Shown piece after piece: positions 20,904 to 30,428 of a DNA stretch of 64,000 nt. The DNA comes from an uncultured Candidatus Thioglobus sp. (lineage in GTDB: Bacteria; Pseudomonadota; Gammaproteobacteria; PS1; Pseudothioglobaceae), in assembly GCA_905182815.1 (NCBI GenBank), contig CAJJCX010000004.1, positions 682,001-746,000 of the forward strand, given 5' to 3'. The position numbers were made by a program, and so were the translations under genes. Every line of letters begins with the position of its first letter. Position 1 is the first letter of the stretch. Under the pieces are notes generated by a model, which was not told the origin of the DNA, did no database searches, and saw nothing but the letters and a program-made list of their open reading frames with translations.

Positions 20904-21128
20904 ATGACAGATAAATTTAATTTTAATAAAGGCTTATTGCAGCTTGAAGAAATTATTAACAAGATGGAGTCGGGTGAGCTTAGCTTAGAGGACTCACTTA
21001 AATATTTTGAAGAAGGCGTTAAAATACATAGGCAATGCCATACTGCACTGACTGATGCTGAGCAGCGAATAAGTGTTTTAAGTGAAACTGATAACTATAG
21101 CGAAGAGAAGCCCTTTGGAGATTCTTGA
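20904..21128 (+). CDS. xseB: Exodeoxyribonuclease VII small subunit
   Basis: This 74-aa protein is made of two helices with the XseB consensus FNKGLLQLEEIINKMESGEL, then LEDSLKYFEEGVKIHRQC and ALTDAEQRISVL. It coats the large subunit XseA to form exonuclease VII, which degrades single-stranded DNA. The xseB-ispA order is conserved in proteobacteria, and the stop codon overlaps the presumed ispA start. The gene is intact. xseA is elsewhere. Confidence 0.93.
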   Translation: MTDKFNFNKGLLQLEEIINKMESGELSLEDSLKYFEEGVKIHRQCHTALTDAEQRISVLSETDNYSEEKPFGDS

Positions 21129-21980
21129 GGTCTTATCGGGAGCGAGTTAACTCCTATCTAGAAAATTATTTGAAGCTCTATTTCGCCTGATAATTCTTAT
21201 CAGAGTGAGCTAAATAATATTATGAAGTATAGCGTTTTGGCTGGTGGAAAGCGCTTTAGACCAATCCTTACTTATACTGTTGCTAATTTGTTTGGTATTG
21301 ATATCCAAAAAGTTGATTCGAGCGCCTGTGCTATTGAGTTAATTCATATCTACTCTCTTATTCACGATGATCTTCCTGCAATGGATGATGATGATATTAG
21401 GCATAATCAGCCATCCTCTCATAAAGTTTATGGTGAAGCTCAGGCAATACTTGCAGGTGATGGGCTGCAGGCTTTGGCATTTGAGGTAATTTCTAGTGAT
21501 GACTTAATTGATTCAGATACAAAAGTAAAATTATTAAATTTGTTATCACTGTCAGCTTTTAAGATGGCTGAAGGGCAGTCAATTGACTTATCTATTGTCT
21601 CTAAAGAGGTTGACATCGAGCTGCTAAATAATTTGCATAAAAAGAAAACTGGTTCACTTTTAAATTGTTCTGTAATGTTTGGGGCTATTTTGAATCCCAA
21701 TATTAGTAAAAAAGACTTATCTATATTGGATTCTTTCTCAAATCATATAGGGCTTGCTTACCAGGTTCAGGATGATGTATTGGACGTAACCACCTCAGAT
21801 GAGGTATTAGGTAAGCGACAAAATTCAGATTCAGTAAAAAATAAACCTTCATATCCATCTATTTTAGGATTAGATGAATCAGTTAAAAAGTATGAAAGCC
21901 TTTACCAAGAGGCCCTTGATGAAATAGCATTTCTTAGCGTTGATGAAAAGCCCTTAAAGGACTCTAACTCGTTAAGTTAA
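21125..21980 (+). CDS. ispA: Farnesyl diphosphate synthase, frameshifted
   Basis: This polyprenyl synthase makes the C15 precursor of quinone and undecaprenyl chains. Both Asp-rich motifs are present: first LIHDDLPAMDDDDIR, second QVQDDVLDVT. GGKRFRPILTY is the usual substrate loop. The N-terminal about 16 codons lie in another frame, from a TTG at 21125 (LRSYRERVNSYLENYL), and join the main frame near 21165-21175 after removing one base. The main frame stops at 21980. Another single insertion near 21966 would add [10 protein letters not shown], similar to normal IspA C-termini, so a second indel is possible. With correction the length is about 285-290 aa. No dxs is adjacent. Confidence 0.88.
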
Positions 21981-21993
21981 TGAATCGCTCCTT

Positions 21994-22939
21994 TTAATAT
22001 TCAGCAAGAACACTACCCCAGCTGAATCCACCGCCAATTCCTTCAAAAAGTAACATATCCCCTTTTTTGATTCTTCCATCACGAACGCCTGATATCAAGA
22101 GCCAAAGGGATAGAGGCAGCTGAAGTATTTCCATGCGTCTCTAAAGTTTGAATCACCTTACTCATAGGCAGATTAATTCGTTTTGCAACTGCTTTAATAA
22201 TACGGATATTAGCTTGATGCGGAATCATCCAAGTAATATCATCAGATGTCATATTGCAATCTTTAAGAGTTTCTTCTGCTAAATCTGAAAGCCTATTAAC
22301 TGCAATCTTAAAAACTTCATTACCTGACATTTCAATCGTACCTAGTTCATTGATGCGATTGTTGTTAACATGGAGTGAAGATAAAAATCTACCATCACTG
22401 CAGAGCTTAGAGTGTTTAATGCCAGTAGTATTATCAGAGCTAAGTACTACGGCACCAGCACCATCGGCAAAAAGGATTGCAGTAGAGCGATCATTCCAAT
22501 TTACAATTTTAGACATTGTTTCACTTCCAACGACTAGTATATTTTTAAAACTACCATTTTCAATATACTGCTGTGCAGTTGTAAGGGCAAAAACAAAGCC
22601 TGCACAAACTGCTTGAAGATCAAATGCTGGACATGATGCACCAAGACGGTCTTGAAGCATTGTTGCTGTTGCAGGAAAAATTTTATCAGGCGTAGTTGTA
22701 GCAAGAATAATAAGGTCAATCTCTGAAGGGGTGATTTCAGCCATTTCAAGGGCATTTTTACTTGCCTCAAGGGCAAGGTCACATGTACTTTCGTCTGTAA
22801 CTATTCGCCTCTCTTTAATTCCAGTTCGAGCAGTTATCCATTCGTCAGTAGTATCAAGAGTTTTTTCAAGATCAAGATTTGTAACAATCTTACTTGGTAA
22901 GTAACTTCCAGTACCGATAATTCTTGCAAAATTTTTCAT
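21994..22939 (-). CDS. fabH: Beta-ketoacyl-ACP synthase III, frameshifted near the C-terminus
   Basis: FabH condenses acetyl-CoA with malonyl-ACP to start fatty-acid synthesis. The catalytic triad is visible: Cys in [12 protein letters not shown], His in [10 protein letters not shown] and Asn in [13 protein letters not shown]. The first frame stops at 22079. The last about 30 residues ([21 protein letters not shown], broken here as [14 protein letters not shown] and [13 protein letters not shown]) are in another frame to a stop at 21994. Removing one base at 22091-22099 (minus strand CTTGATATC) aligns the protein with E. coli FabH without gaps, length about 315 aa. It is probably a consensus error. 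The gene is last in yceD-rpmF-plsX-(69-aa protein)-fabH. Confidence 0.93.
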
Positions 22940-23009
22940 TTTTTAGCTTCTATTATTCTTTTGATTGAACCTATTTTCATTTACATTAAAATCTTTTTGT
23001 ACTATTATT

Positions 23010-23219
23010 TTACCACCAAGCAAGCGATCTTCCATTTCCCGCTATAATCATAACGCAAGTTAGTACGTGTAGTATGATCCAAAAAGTTCGGAATACTAGT
23101 GCTTTTTTTACATCTGTTTGTGTAATAGGTAGGAACTCTGGCTTATCTTCATCTGTAATGCCTACTGGCATTCCGACAGTTCTAGCCCATACTTTAAGCC
23201 AACGACGCTGGCCACTCAT
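23010..23219 (-). CDS. Small single-pass membrane protein between plsX and fabH
   Basis: This 69-aa protein of unknown function starts ATG at 23219. It begins with a basic stretch (MSGQRRWLKVWARTVGM), has a polar middle (ITDEDKPEFLPITQTDVKK), then one hydrophobic helix (FWIILHVLTCVMIIAGNG), and ends in LAWW. The positive N-terminus predicts a cytosolic N-side. It sits in the same direction between plsX (135 bp upstream) and fabH (70 bp downstream), which are adjacent in most proteobacteria. Composition and placement support coding. I do not recognise the family. Confidence 0.6.
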   Translation of the reverse strand: MSGQRRWLKVWARTVGMPVGITDEDKPEFLPITQTDVKKALVFRTFWIILHVLTCVMIIAGNGRSLAWW

Positions 23220-23354
23220 AGCTTAATCAAAAATTTCATATTATAAGAGCTAGTAATATATAAATTAAGTATAGTTTCTATTTTGAAGATTTGCATTTAT
23301 AGTAACTTTTAGTTGGTTGTGATTCTGATTACTAATTTATTAATTAGTGGTTAA

Positions 23355-24380
23355 CTACTTATGTTCTTCTAGTTCACGCGTCAATTGAACTGAAATCTTA
23401 TCAGTAATTTTAGCATGTGCCTCAAGATAGGCTTCTTTAATTGCTTGAAAGAAAGAGTCAACATCTGCTTTGCCATGACTTTTAACTACAACACCTTTTA
23501 AGCCAAGTAAGCTTGCACCATTGTATTTTCCAGGATCAACTCTAGATTTAAAATCCCTCATAACTGAGCTTGCTATTAGAGCGGCTATTTTTGTAAAAAT
23601 ATTCTTGTTAAAAGATTTTTTGATGAAATGTGAAAACATATGGGCAACCCCTTCACTAGCTTTCAGCGCAATATTTCCTTCAAAACCATCACAGACAATA
23701 ACATCAACACTTCCTTTATAAATATCATCACCTTCTACAAAGCCAATATAGTTCAGAGATGAGTTTTTTAATAATTCTGCAGTTTCTTGAATTTTCCAGT
23801 GCCCTTTTAGTTCTTCAGAGCCAACATTTAGTAAGCCCAACAGTAGGCTTTTCGATTTTTCTGTATTTTGAACAGCAATGGAGCCCATAATTGCAAATTG
23901 CAATAATGTTTCGGGTTTTGAATCAACATTAGCACCTAAATCAAGAATGTGAGTAGGCCGGCCTGTTAATGTAGGCACAGCAGACATAATTGCTGGCCTA
24001 TCTACCCCTTTAATAGTTTTAAGGACAAACTTTGCTATTGATAGAAGGGCGCCTGTATTTCCAGCACTTACGCAAGCATGAGCATTTCCATCTTTAACAA
24101 GATTAATGGCAACCCTCATTGAGGAGTCCTTTTTGTGCCTGAGAGCTGTAGAAGGAGAATCATCCATATTGATGACTTGAGACGCGTGCTTTATCTCTAT
24201 CCTTTCTAAAATTTTTGGAGGAATTGAGGTGTTGTTAATTTCTATCTTTATAGCTTTTTCATCACCCACAAAAGCAACCGCAAGATCGTTAAAAGTTTTT
24301 AAAGCTATGATGCCAGCATTAATGGTGACAGGAATTCCAAAGTCACCACCTGAGGCATCGATTGATACCTTTATTGACAT
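23355..24380 (-). CDS. plsX: Phosphate acyltransferase PlsX
   Basis: PlsX converts acyl-ACP to acyl-phosphate, the donor for phosphatidic-acid synthesis. The 341-aa protein shows the family start IKVSIDASGGDFGIPVTI, the DDSPSTALRHKKDSSMRVA motif, VSAGNTGALLSIAKF, ILDLGANVDSKPE and VCDGFEGNIALKASEG. Length and motifs match E. coli PlsX. It follows rpmF by 9 bp. The gene is intact, and the glycerol acyltransferase partner plsY is not in the window. Confidence 0.95.
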   Translation of the reverse strand: MSIKVSIDASGGDFGIPVTINAGIIALKTFNDLAVAFVGDEKAIKIEINNTSIPPKILERIEIKHASQVINMDDSPSTALRHKKDSSMRVAINLVKDGNAHACVSAGNTGALLSIAKFVLKTIKGVDRPAIMSAVPTLTGRPTHILDLGANVDSKPETLLQFAIMGSIAVQNTEKSKSLLLGLLNVGSEELKGHWKIQETAELLKNSSLNYIGFVEGDDIYKGSVDVIVCDGFEGNIALKASEGVAHMFSHFIKKSFNKNIFTKIAALIASSVMRDFKSRVDPGKYNGASLLGLKGVVVKSHGKADVDSFFQAIKEAYLEAHAKITDKISVQLTRELEEHK

Positions 24381-24389
24381 AATCTAGCT

Positions 24390-24590
24390 TTAAGCTTCTA
24401 CTTCTTCGATATCATCAGCAGCTGACTTTATAACTTGCTTGCCACGATAGTATCCGTCTGCAGTAATATGATGTCTTAGGTGAGTTTCACCAGTTTCTTG
24501 ATCTTCAGATAATGCAGGGTTTTTCAACGCATTATGTGAGCGACGCATCCCTCTTTTTGATGGTGTTTTTCTGCTTTTTTGTACTGCCAT
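24390..24590 (-). CDS. rpmF: 50S ribosomal protein L32
   Basis: The 66-aa L32 begins [19 protein letters not shown] and continues with [20 protein letters not shown]. It is the zinc-free form without the four-cysteine knuckle. It lies between yceD (3 bp) and plsX (9 bp), a conserved operon linking the ribosome with phospholipid and fatty-acid synthesis. The C-terminal tail is rich in Glu and Asp and a little longer than in E. coli (57 aa). Confidence 0.96.
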   Translation of the reverse strand: MAVQKSRKTPSKRGMRRSHNALKNPALSEDQETGETHLRHHITADGYYRGKQVIKSAADDIEEVEA

Positions 24591-24593
24591 TTT

Positions 24594-25118
24594 TTACTCC
24601 TTGCCGAAATCGGTCATTTTAATATTTTTTAGAACATCGAAGGGATTTTTACGAATCTCTTCAACTATCTCCTCTTCGTCTCTTTTTAAACTACAATCAA
24701 AATCATGAGAAGGAGCCATTGGAATAGATAGCAGAATCTCATCTGTAATTAAATCAATTGAATCTAAATCCTCTTCTTCTCCAATAACATAAACTTCAAA
24801 ACTAGAATCTAGTCCTTCAGCCTGATCTTCATACCTTACAAATGCTAAATTAAAATTTACTTTTAACTCAACGGGGAATGCCTCTAAACAGCGCTGGCAA
24901 TCTAAAATAATGTTTGCGTTAATTATCCCCTTTATACATGGCGTTTTATCATTTTCTAAGTAGAACGATAAATCAACCTTTACTCTATCTTCAGTATTTC
25001 TCGCTATCTCAGAAATTCTAGGCATTGCGGCAATTTTATAGTCACCATGCAAGCTAGCCTCTTTTCTAGCAAACTTAAATAATTTAATCGTTTTAGGAAG
25101 CTGTTTAACTGTTTCCAT
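24594..25118 (-). CDS. yceD: YceD family protein (DUF177)
   Basis: This 174-aa protein carries the DUF177 core, DCQRCLEAFPVELKVNFNLAFV, and the acidic C-terminal region DLITDEILLSIPMAPSH. YceD homologues are upstream of rpmF throughout bacteria and chloroplast lineages and have been linked to 23S rRNA accumulation, but the mechanism is unclear. The gap to rpmF is only 3 bp. The gene is intact, and the start ATG at 25118 is well placed. Confidence 0.87.
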   Translation of the reverse strand: METVKQLPKTIKLFKFARKEASLHGDYKIAAMPRISEIARNTEDRVKVDLSFYLENDKTPCIKGIINANIILDCQRCLEAFPVELKVNFNLAFVRYEDQAEGLDSSFEVYVIGEEEDLDSIDLITDEILLSIPMAPSHDFDCSLKRDEEEIVEEIRKNPFDVLKNIKMTDFGKE

Positions 25119-25165
25119 ATCTGATTTCTAAAGCGTGGATATTTTACCCGAAACTTCTGAGAGTG

Positions 25166-25913
25166 TTAACTACTTTCTCTTTGTCTTTTACTTTCAAATA
25201 GAGCAATTCCAGTTGCGACTGAAACATTAAGACTTTCTATATTTCCTGACATCGGAATAGTAACAAGCTGATCACATGTTTTTTTAATTAATTGCCTAAT
25301 TCCTTTTCCTTCAGTGCCCATAACAATAGCTGTTGGATCAGATAAATTAACATCATAGATTTTTGATGAAGAATCACCATCAAGACCAATCACCCATATG
25401 CCTTTTTCTTGGATTGATTTTATTGTCCTTGATAGATTTGTGACATGAAAAATCTGAAGACTATTAATTGCTCCTGCTGAGGTTTTGTGAACTAAGGCAT
25501 TGATTGGAGCAGAGCCATCTTTATTGATAATAACGTGACTAACTCCTGCAGCATTTGCACTTCTAAGACACGCTCCTAAATTTCTTGGGTCTTGAATGGA
25601 GTCTAATATTAGAATTAGAGGTTTTTCTGATAAATTCTCAATAGAGCTTAAAAGAGCATCTTCTGTTAAAAGAGGGGGAAGAATAACTTCAGAAATTACG
25701 CCTTGATGCACTTCACCTTTTGCAATACGATCAAGGTCATTTTTATCTACCCCTGAAAATGGTATTTTCAAATCAGACAGTGTTTCATTTAAATCATTAA
25801 CTCTATTATCTTTCCTGCCAGTTTGAATAAAGACCTTTAAGACAGATTCAGGATTAGTATTTAAAAGGCTTTCAATGCTGTGAAAGCCGAATATGATAGA
25901 TAGATTTAGACAT
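25166..25913 (-). CDS. rlmB: 23S rRNA Gm2251 2'-O-methyltransferase RlmB, frameshifted
   Basis: This SpoU-family methyltransferase has the three SPOUT motifs in the C-terminal part: ILDSIQDPRNLGACLRSANA, IVMGTEGKGIRQLIKKTC and IPMSGNIESLNVSVATGIAL. The N-terminal L30e-like domain (GFHSIESLLNTNPESVLKVF) begins in another frame from ATG at 25913 (MSKSIYHI). The frames join near 25890-25904 after removing one base. With correction the length is about 248 aa, as expected. It opens the indel-rich stretch that continues through surA and lptD. The nearby rnr gene is not adjacent here, unlike in E. coli. Confidence 0.88.
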
Positions 25914-25944
25914 ATTTAATATTATAGTGCATCATGATAAATTT

Positions 25945-26787
25945 TTATAAATGCTTCTTCAGGAGCTCACTAACCCAATTAGAGTAAAATTTTTCAGCTT
26001 TCAGGTAGATTAATTTTTCTTTGCATTGTTTTAGATTACTACTAACAAAGCGCTCATCTAGTTTAATTCCAATTGCAAAGCCAAAGTCAGTCAAATATAT
26101 TTGTGAGACTTCACTGTTTTTAAGTGAGTCTAGCATTTTGACAGTTGGGCTATTGACCTCAATCCAATCTAGTTATGCCTCCGTTTACATAACTCGAGTG
26201 CTGCGAATGAAGCTTTGCAAAACCTTCAAAAGATGCGCCTTTGCTAATATGCTTAGAAAGTTTATTTAAAAATGCTTTAATGGCAATATCTTTATCATTT
26301 TGGTTCTCAACTTCTATTTCAGAAATGATAATCTGAGCAATTTTGATTTGTTTAATGCTCTCAGAGGTTTGTTTTGAGCAAATATTGATAGCTTCATTTT
26401 CATCAATTGTGACGTCTTTTGTGACGTATCTTTGTAAGTTAAGAATTGAAATTTTTTCTGAAACTTCAGTTTTTAATGATAAAAATTCAGGATAAGCTTG
26501 AAGCTGTTCTAATGAATATTGTTACTTTTTGAAATTTCCAGTAGCGCTAAATTGACATCATTTAGAGACGCTTCTATATTTAACTCTTTTGCTTTTTGTA
26601 GCTGAAGGATGATATTTATTCTCTGATTAATAATGTCAACTTTGCTCTCTTTAGATTTTGAATTAAAGAGAAAGGGTTCAAGGAAGTTGGATGTGATTAC
26701 ACTATTGTTAACAACAGCAAGAATAATATTTTCTCCAAAAACAGAGCCAGTGCTTAATATAAAAAGAAGAGCTAGAACTCTTTTCAT
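25945..26787 (-). CDS. surA: Periplasmic chaperone/prolyl isomerase SurA, single-parvulin form, two frameshifts
   Basis: SurA escorts outer-membrane proteins, including LptD, to the BAM complex. The first frame (26787-26509) has a signal peptide MKRVLALLFILSTGSVFG and the SurA N-terminal domain (ILAVVNNSVITSNFLEPF). A missing T near 26511-26522 returns the frame as NNISLEQLQAYPEF, matching E. coli SurA. The next part has a parvulin-type domain (IKIAQIIISEIEVENQND, GFAKLHSQHSSYVNGGI). A second shift at about 26161-26170 leads to the last frame, ending 25945. The corrected length is about 285 aa with one PPIase domain, against two in E. coli (428 aa). Its start overlaps the lptD end. Confidence 0.8.
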
Positions 26788-29038
26788 TATCTAAGTTGGC
26801 TGTGTATCCTGGAATATTTCCTTCTATTTTTCTCTTTAGCGGTGATGCAGTTGATCCAAGTCCTGTAAGGACTAATTCAAAACCAGTGCTGTAATTGTAA
26901 CCGATGCCACCATTATTTGTTTTAAAGTGAGCTACCCTAAACGCCCAGCAACAAGATTCATAGGCTATGCCGTCGTTTCTGAATTCGTAATTCCAGTAGA
27001 CGTTGTTTTATCAAGGGCGCCAAATAAGTGAATTGAATCTGTTAGTGGGTAGGCGCCATAAAGTTTATCTGTTTCTTTTGTTCCTTCATCACTGACACTT
27101 AAAGTTATAAATTTTCGTGAATTAGAGGTATACGTAAGCTATTTTCTTTTTTAACAATTTTGGATGTGTCAGGGTTGAATTGAGCTGAACTACTAATTAC
27201 ATACTTTCCAAGTGCAACATCTATAGAGGCAGCAATGTCTGAATAAGATTTTCTAGTTTCATAGTTTGTAGCTAGCAGTGTCACTTACAACCTCATCATC
27301 AGTATAAAAACTTTGCGCAATTCTCATATTTAAAAGATCTTTGTCATCATCTATTGCATCTATGCTCTGTAACTTGACTCAAGGCTAAGAGTGATATCAT
27401 TTGCATTAGTAATTCTGTCAAGTCCAGTGTATCTTTCACCAGAAGTAAGGTCAGCAAAAGTAATAATGTCAGCATATTTATCTTCAGTATCAAAAATTGG
27501 AATATTTCCTTGGACTTTTTTGGCTCTATAGTTGTAAGATATTAAGGGAGTGATACGGTGATTAGCTTGATAGCCAAACATGCTGGTAGGGATGTTAATA
27601 GTAAAATCAACATCTAAGCCAGACCCAAAATTGTTCGATTTATGTTGGGGTTATTTTTAAGTGAATAATTTGTAATTGCAACACTTGCTCTAGGGGTAAT
27701 TGTTGGATACTCAATATTCAATTCTCTAGAAATTCCAAGGTCATATGTGTTCTCACGCCAGCTGTTTTAGCTTTTTGTGTCATGCGCAAATTTTGTACTA
27801 ACAAGGCTCAGCTTGAACTGGCATTTTTGTGTCCTGCGTTCAGAGTTTTAGAAATAGAGCCTTCTAGAGCCCTAGTGTAGACTGGAACGCCAGCATTAAC
27901 TGACTTGCTCATCTTCAGTTAATAGAGCTGCAGATAGATTATTTTCTTCATCCTCATAAGAAAGTTTTAATGAGATTTGAGAGTTTTTTCATCTAGTATT
28001 TGTTCTAGTCAATTTCTTTAAAATATTCTGAATCAGACACGCGATAATATTGAGCACTTAAATGAGTTTTATCATTAATATCCATTTCCTTGAAAAATTA
28101 ACAAGCCATCTTTTTAAGTTAGTTATTTTATCTTCTGGAAGATATTTTGCCTCAATCGACCAAAGTGAAGTCTTCATGTCAGGTGAGATTTTAGGAGCAA
28201 TCAGTTGGCGATATTTGCCTTCATAAATAAATCCTCTACTTGACATAGCAGTCAAGGCAACCAGTAAGTCACGATCAGGCGCTAAATTAAAATAGTAAGG
28301 GACTCTGAGGCTAGAGGAATAGTCAGCTGCTCCAGGCTCAGCATAGGTATGAGTAATTAGGGGTTAAAAAGCCTGATCCTCTTCCTGAAAGTACCCAGCT
28401 GTATTTTGGCATGTAAAAAATTGGAACCCCATAAAATTTAACTATTGCATTGTCTGCAACACCTCTATTTTTATCTAAGTTAAGCTCTATTTGATCAGCA
28501 TCAATTAACCAGTCATTTTTATTAACAGGGCAAAGGCTATATGTTGAGTTTAGTAGAACACTTGTTGATGTTTTTGAAATAGATTCTGTATAGCCATTTG
28601 CACCACCTAGGCCAGCTCCAAAATCTTGGTAGTTAGCATTTGTAGCTGTTGCTATTAGTTTTCATCTTCATCTCTGGTTGCAGATAACAAGTCACCAGTG
28701 ATTAAATAGGCTTCATCTTGAAACCTTACATTTCCAGTTGCCAATAAAGAATTATCTATAGATGAAACTTCAACATCATCAGCAGCAAGGTACAACTTTT
28801 CAGAGTTAACTTCAACATTTCCATTTAGGAGATATTTTCCTTCCAGTATTTCACTTTGATCTGCCTCAATATCAAGGCTATCAGTATTAGTTGAAAATTC
28901 TTCAATAGGAAAAAGAGTTTGATATTCTGGGCAATTAACACAAGCTGGCTCATTAGGGATACAGCTTAGCTTAACACCCTCAGCATGAATCGAAAAATGG
29001 CTTAAAATTAAAACAAGAAAAATTAAGTATTTTTTCAT
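26787..29038 (-). CDS. lptD: LPS-assembly outer-membrane protein LptD, broken by about 14 single-base indels
   Basis: LptD is the outer-membrane beta-barrel that inserts LPS with LptE. The N-terminal frame (from 29038) has a signal peptide ending SIHAEG and the OstA-like jellyroll (LLNGNVEVNSEKLYLAADDVE, shortened here to NGNVEVNSEKLYLAADD). Frame-by-frame reading recovers the rest: WLIDADQIELNLDKN, KFYGVPIFYMPKYSWVLSG, LRVPYYFNLAPDRDLL, barrel strands, and the conserved C-terminal double Cys in AYESCCWAFRV, ending NIPGYTANL. Breaks occur near 28660, 28345, 28095, 28008, 27990, 27900, 27815, 27760, 27630, 27360, 27260, 27085, 27000, 26940 and 26793. Corrected length is about 750 aa. It precedes surA, as in E. 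coli. Confidence 0.83.
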
Positions 29039-29169
29039 GAAATGAAAGAGTTAATTAAAAAATCACATTTTATCATTATATGTAATTATAAACTCAGCCA
29101 GATTTTCAAACTTTAACAAATTCAAATTTAACTTTAGTTATTATTTATTGGGTAAAATAACCCCTGATT

Positions 29170-29233
29170 TCGAAATAAATTATATTTTTCTTTATCGAAA
29201 TAAATTACAAAGTACTTGTTTTTTTGTACTTTG
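29170..29233. repeat. Direct and inverted repeats between divergent lptD and hflK
   Basis: The 235-bp region between the divergent starts of lptD and hflK holds a perfect 13-bp direct repeat, TCGAAATAAATTA, at 29170-29182 and 29195-29207, with starts 25 bp apart. Next to it is a perfect 8-bp inverted repeat, CAAAGTAC at 29208-29215 and GTACTTTG at 29226-29233, with a T-rich loop. They could be an operator or promoter-proximal structure for either gene. No protein binding site is recognised. Confidence 0.5.
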
Positions 29234-29273
29234 ACCATATCTTTAATTTAACTTTTATTTATAAGGAAATTAC

Positions 29274-30428
29274 GTGAGTAAAAAACAAAATGGAGCCTCA
29301 ATGGCTTGGAATGATAATAATAATCAAACTCCTCCTGAGCTTGATGAGGTTATTAAAGATTTTAAAAATAAATTTAACTCTACATTTGGTGGCAAATCAT
29401 CAGGAAATTCTGGTGCGAGTAAGGCTGCGAAAGGTAGTTTTAAATACATATTTATACTAGCCTTTATTGTATGGATGGCAACTGGTATTTATATTATTGA
29501 TCCAGCTGAAAGAGGCGTTGTATTGCGTTTTGGCGCTTTTCAAACTTCAACTACCCAGGGTCCTCATTGGCATATCCCTTACCCAGTTGAGTCAGTCTAC
29601 AAAGTAAATGTTGAGCAAGTTCGCTCTGCAGAAATTGGTTTTAGAAACGCTCAAAATTCATATAGTGGCGGAGTAAGTTCAGAGTCATTAATGCTTACTC
29701 GTGATGAGAACATGGTTGATGTTAAGCTTGCAGTTCAATATAAAATTGCAAACGCTCAAGATTACTTATTTAATGTTTCGAATCCAGAGCTGACTTTAAG
29801 TCATGTCGTTCAAAGTATTATTAGGCAAGTTGTTGGTGATAATACAATGGACTTCGTTTTAACTACTGGTCGTGATCAAGTTGCGCAAGAGGTTAAAACA
29901 GCCTCTCAGGCACTCATTAATGATTATGGACTTGGTATACAGATTACAGCTGTAACTATGCAGGATGCTCAGCCACCAGTTCAACTTAAAGCTGCCTTTG
30001 ATGATGTTGTAAAGGCGAGGGAAGATGAGCAGAGATATATTAATGAAGCTCGGGCTTATGCAAATGATATTGTTCCTAAGGCTCGTGGTGCAAGTCAGAG
30101 GCTTCTCGCAGAAGCTGAAGCCTATAAATCAGAAGTGGTTTCTAAGTCAGAGGGTGAGGCTTATCGTTTCTCTCAGATCTTAACTGAGTATACAAAGGCT
30201 CCTGGTGTTACTAAGGAGAGGCTATATAGAGAGACTTTAGAGGATGTTCTAAGTAATACGAACAAAGTTATTGTAGATTCAAACTCTAATTCTCTTATGT
30301 ATCTGCCAATTGATCAGTTAATTAACTCCAACAGGGTTACAAGATCTGGTTCAAGTACAAGTACTTATAATCAAACTCCATCGGGTCAAAGTGATGAAAG
30401 TGTATTACGCTCAAGGGAGAACAGATAA
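29274..30428 (+). CDS. hflK: HflK, SPFH-domain regulator of FtsH protease
   Basis: This 384-aa inner-membrane protein forms a large hetero-oligomeric cage with HflC around FtsH. The N-terminus is glycine-rich and cytosolic (MAWNDNNNQTPPELDEVIKD). One transmembrane helix follows near residue 60 (FKYIFILAFIVWMATGIYII). The SPFH/band-7 domain has DPAERGVVLRFG, GPHWHIPYPVE and the long helix EAYKSEVVSKSEGEAYRFSQ. The start is GTG at 29274, preceded by the ribosome-binding-like AAGGAAA. The stop overlaps hflC as TAATG. The hflK-hflC-hisZ-purA-rnr order is the usual gammaproteobacterial one, without hfq and hflX. Confidence 0.95.
   Translation: MSKKQNGASMAWNDNNNQTPPELDEVIKDFKNKFNSTFGGKSSGNSGASKAAKGSFKYIFILAFIVWMATGIYIIDPAERGVVLRFGAFQTSTTQGPHWHIPYPVESVYKVNVEQVRSAEIGFRNAQNSYSGGVSSESLMLTRDENMVDVKLAVQYKIANAQDYLFNVSNPELTLSHVVQSIIRQVVGDNTMDFVLTTGRDQVAQEVKTASQALINDYGLGIQITAVTMQDAQPPVQLKAAFDDVVKAREDEQRYINEARAYANDIVPKARGASQRLLAEAEAYKSEVVSKSEGEAYRFSQILTEYTKAPGVTKERLYRETLEDVLSNTNKVIVDSNSNSLMYLPIDQLINSNRVTRSGSSTSTYNQTPSGQSDESVLRSRENR

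Noticed and set aside
26787-29038. lptD as a true pseudogene
   Set aside because: All segments remain highly coding-like and complete after one-base corrections, the gene is normally essential, and similar indels occur in many central genes here. Read-level evidence would be needed to prove decay.
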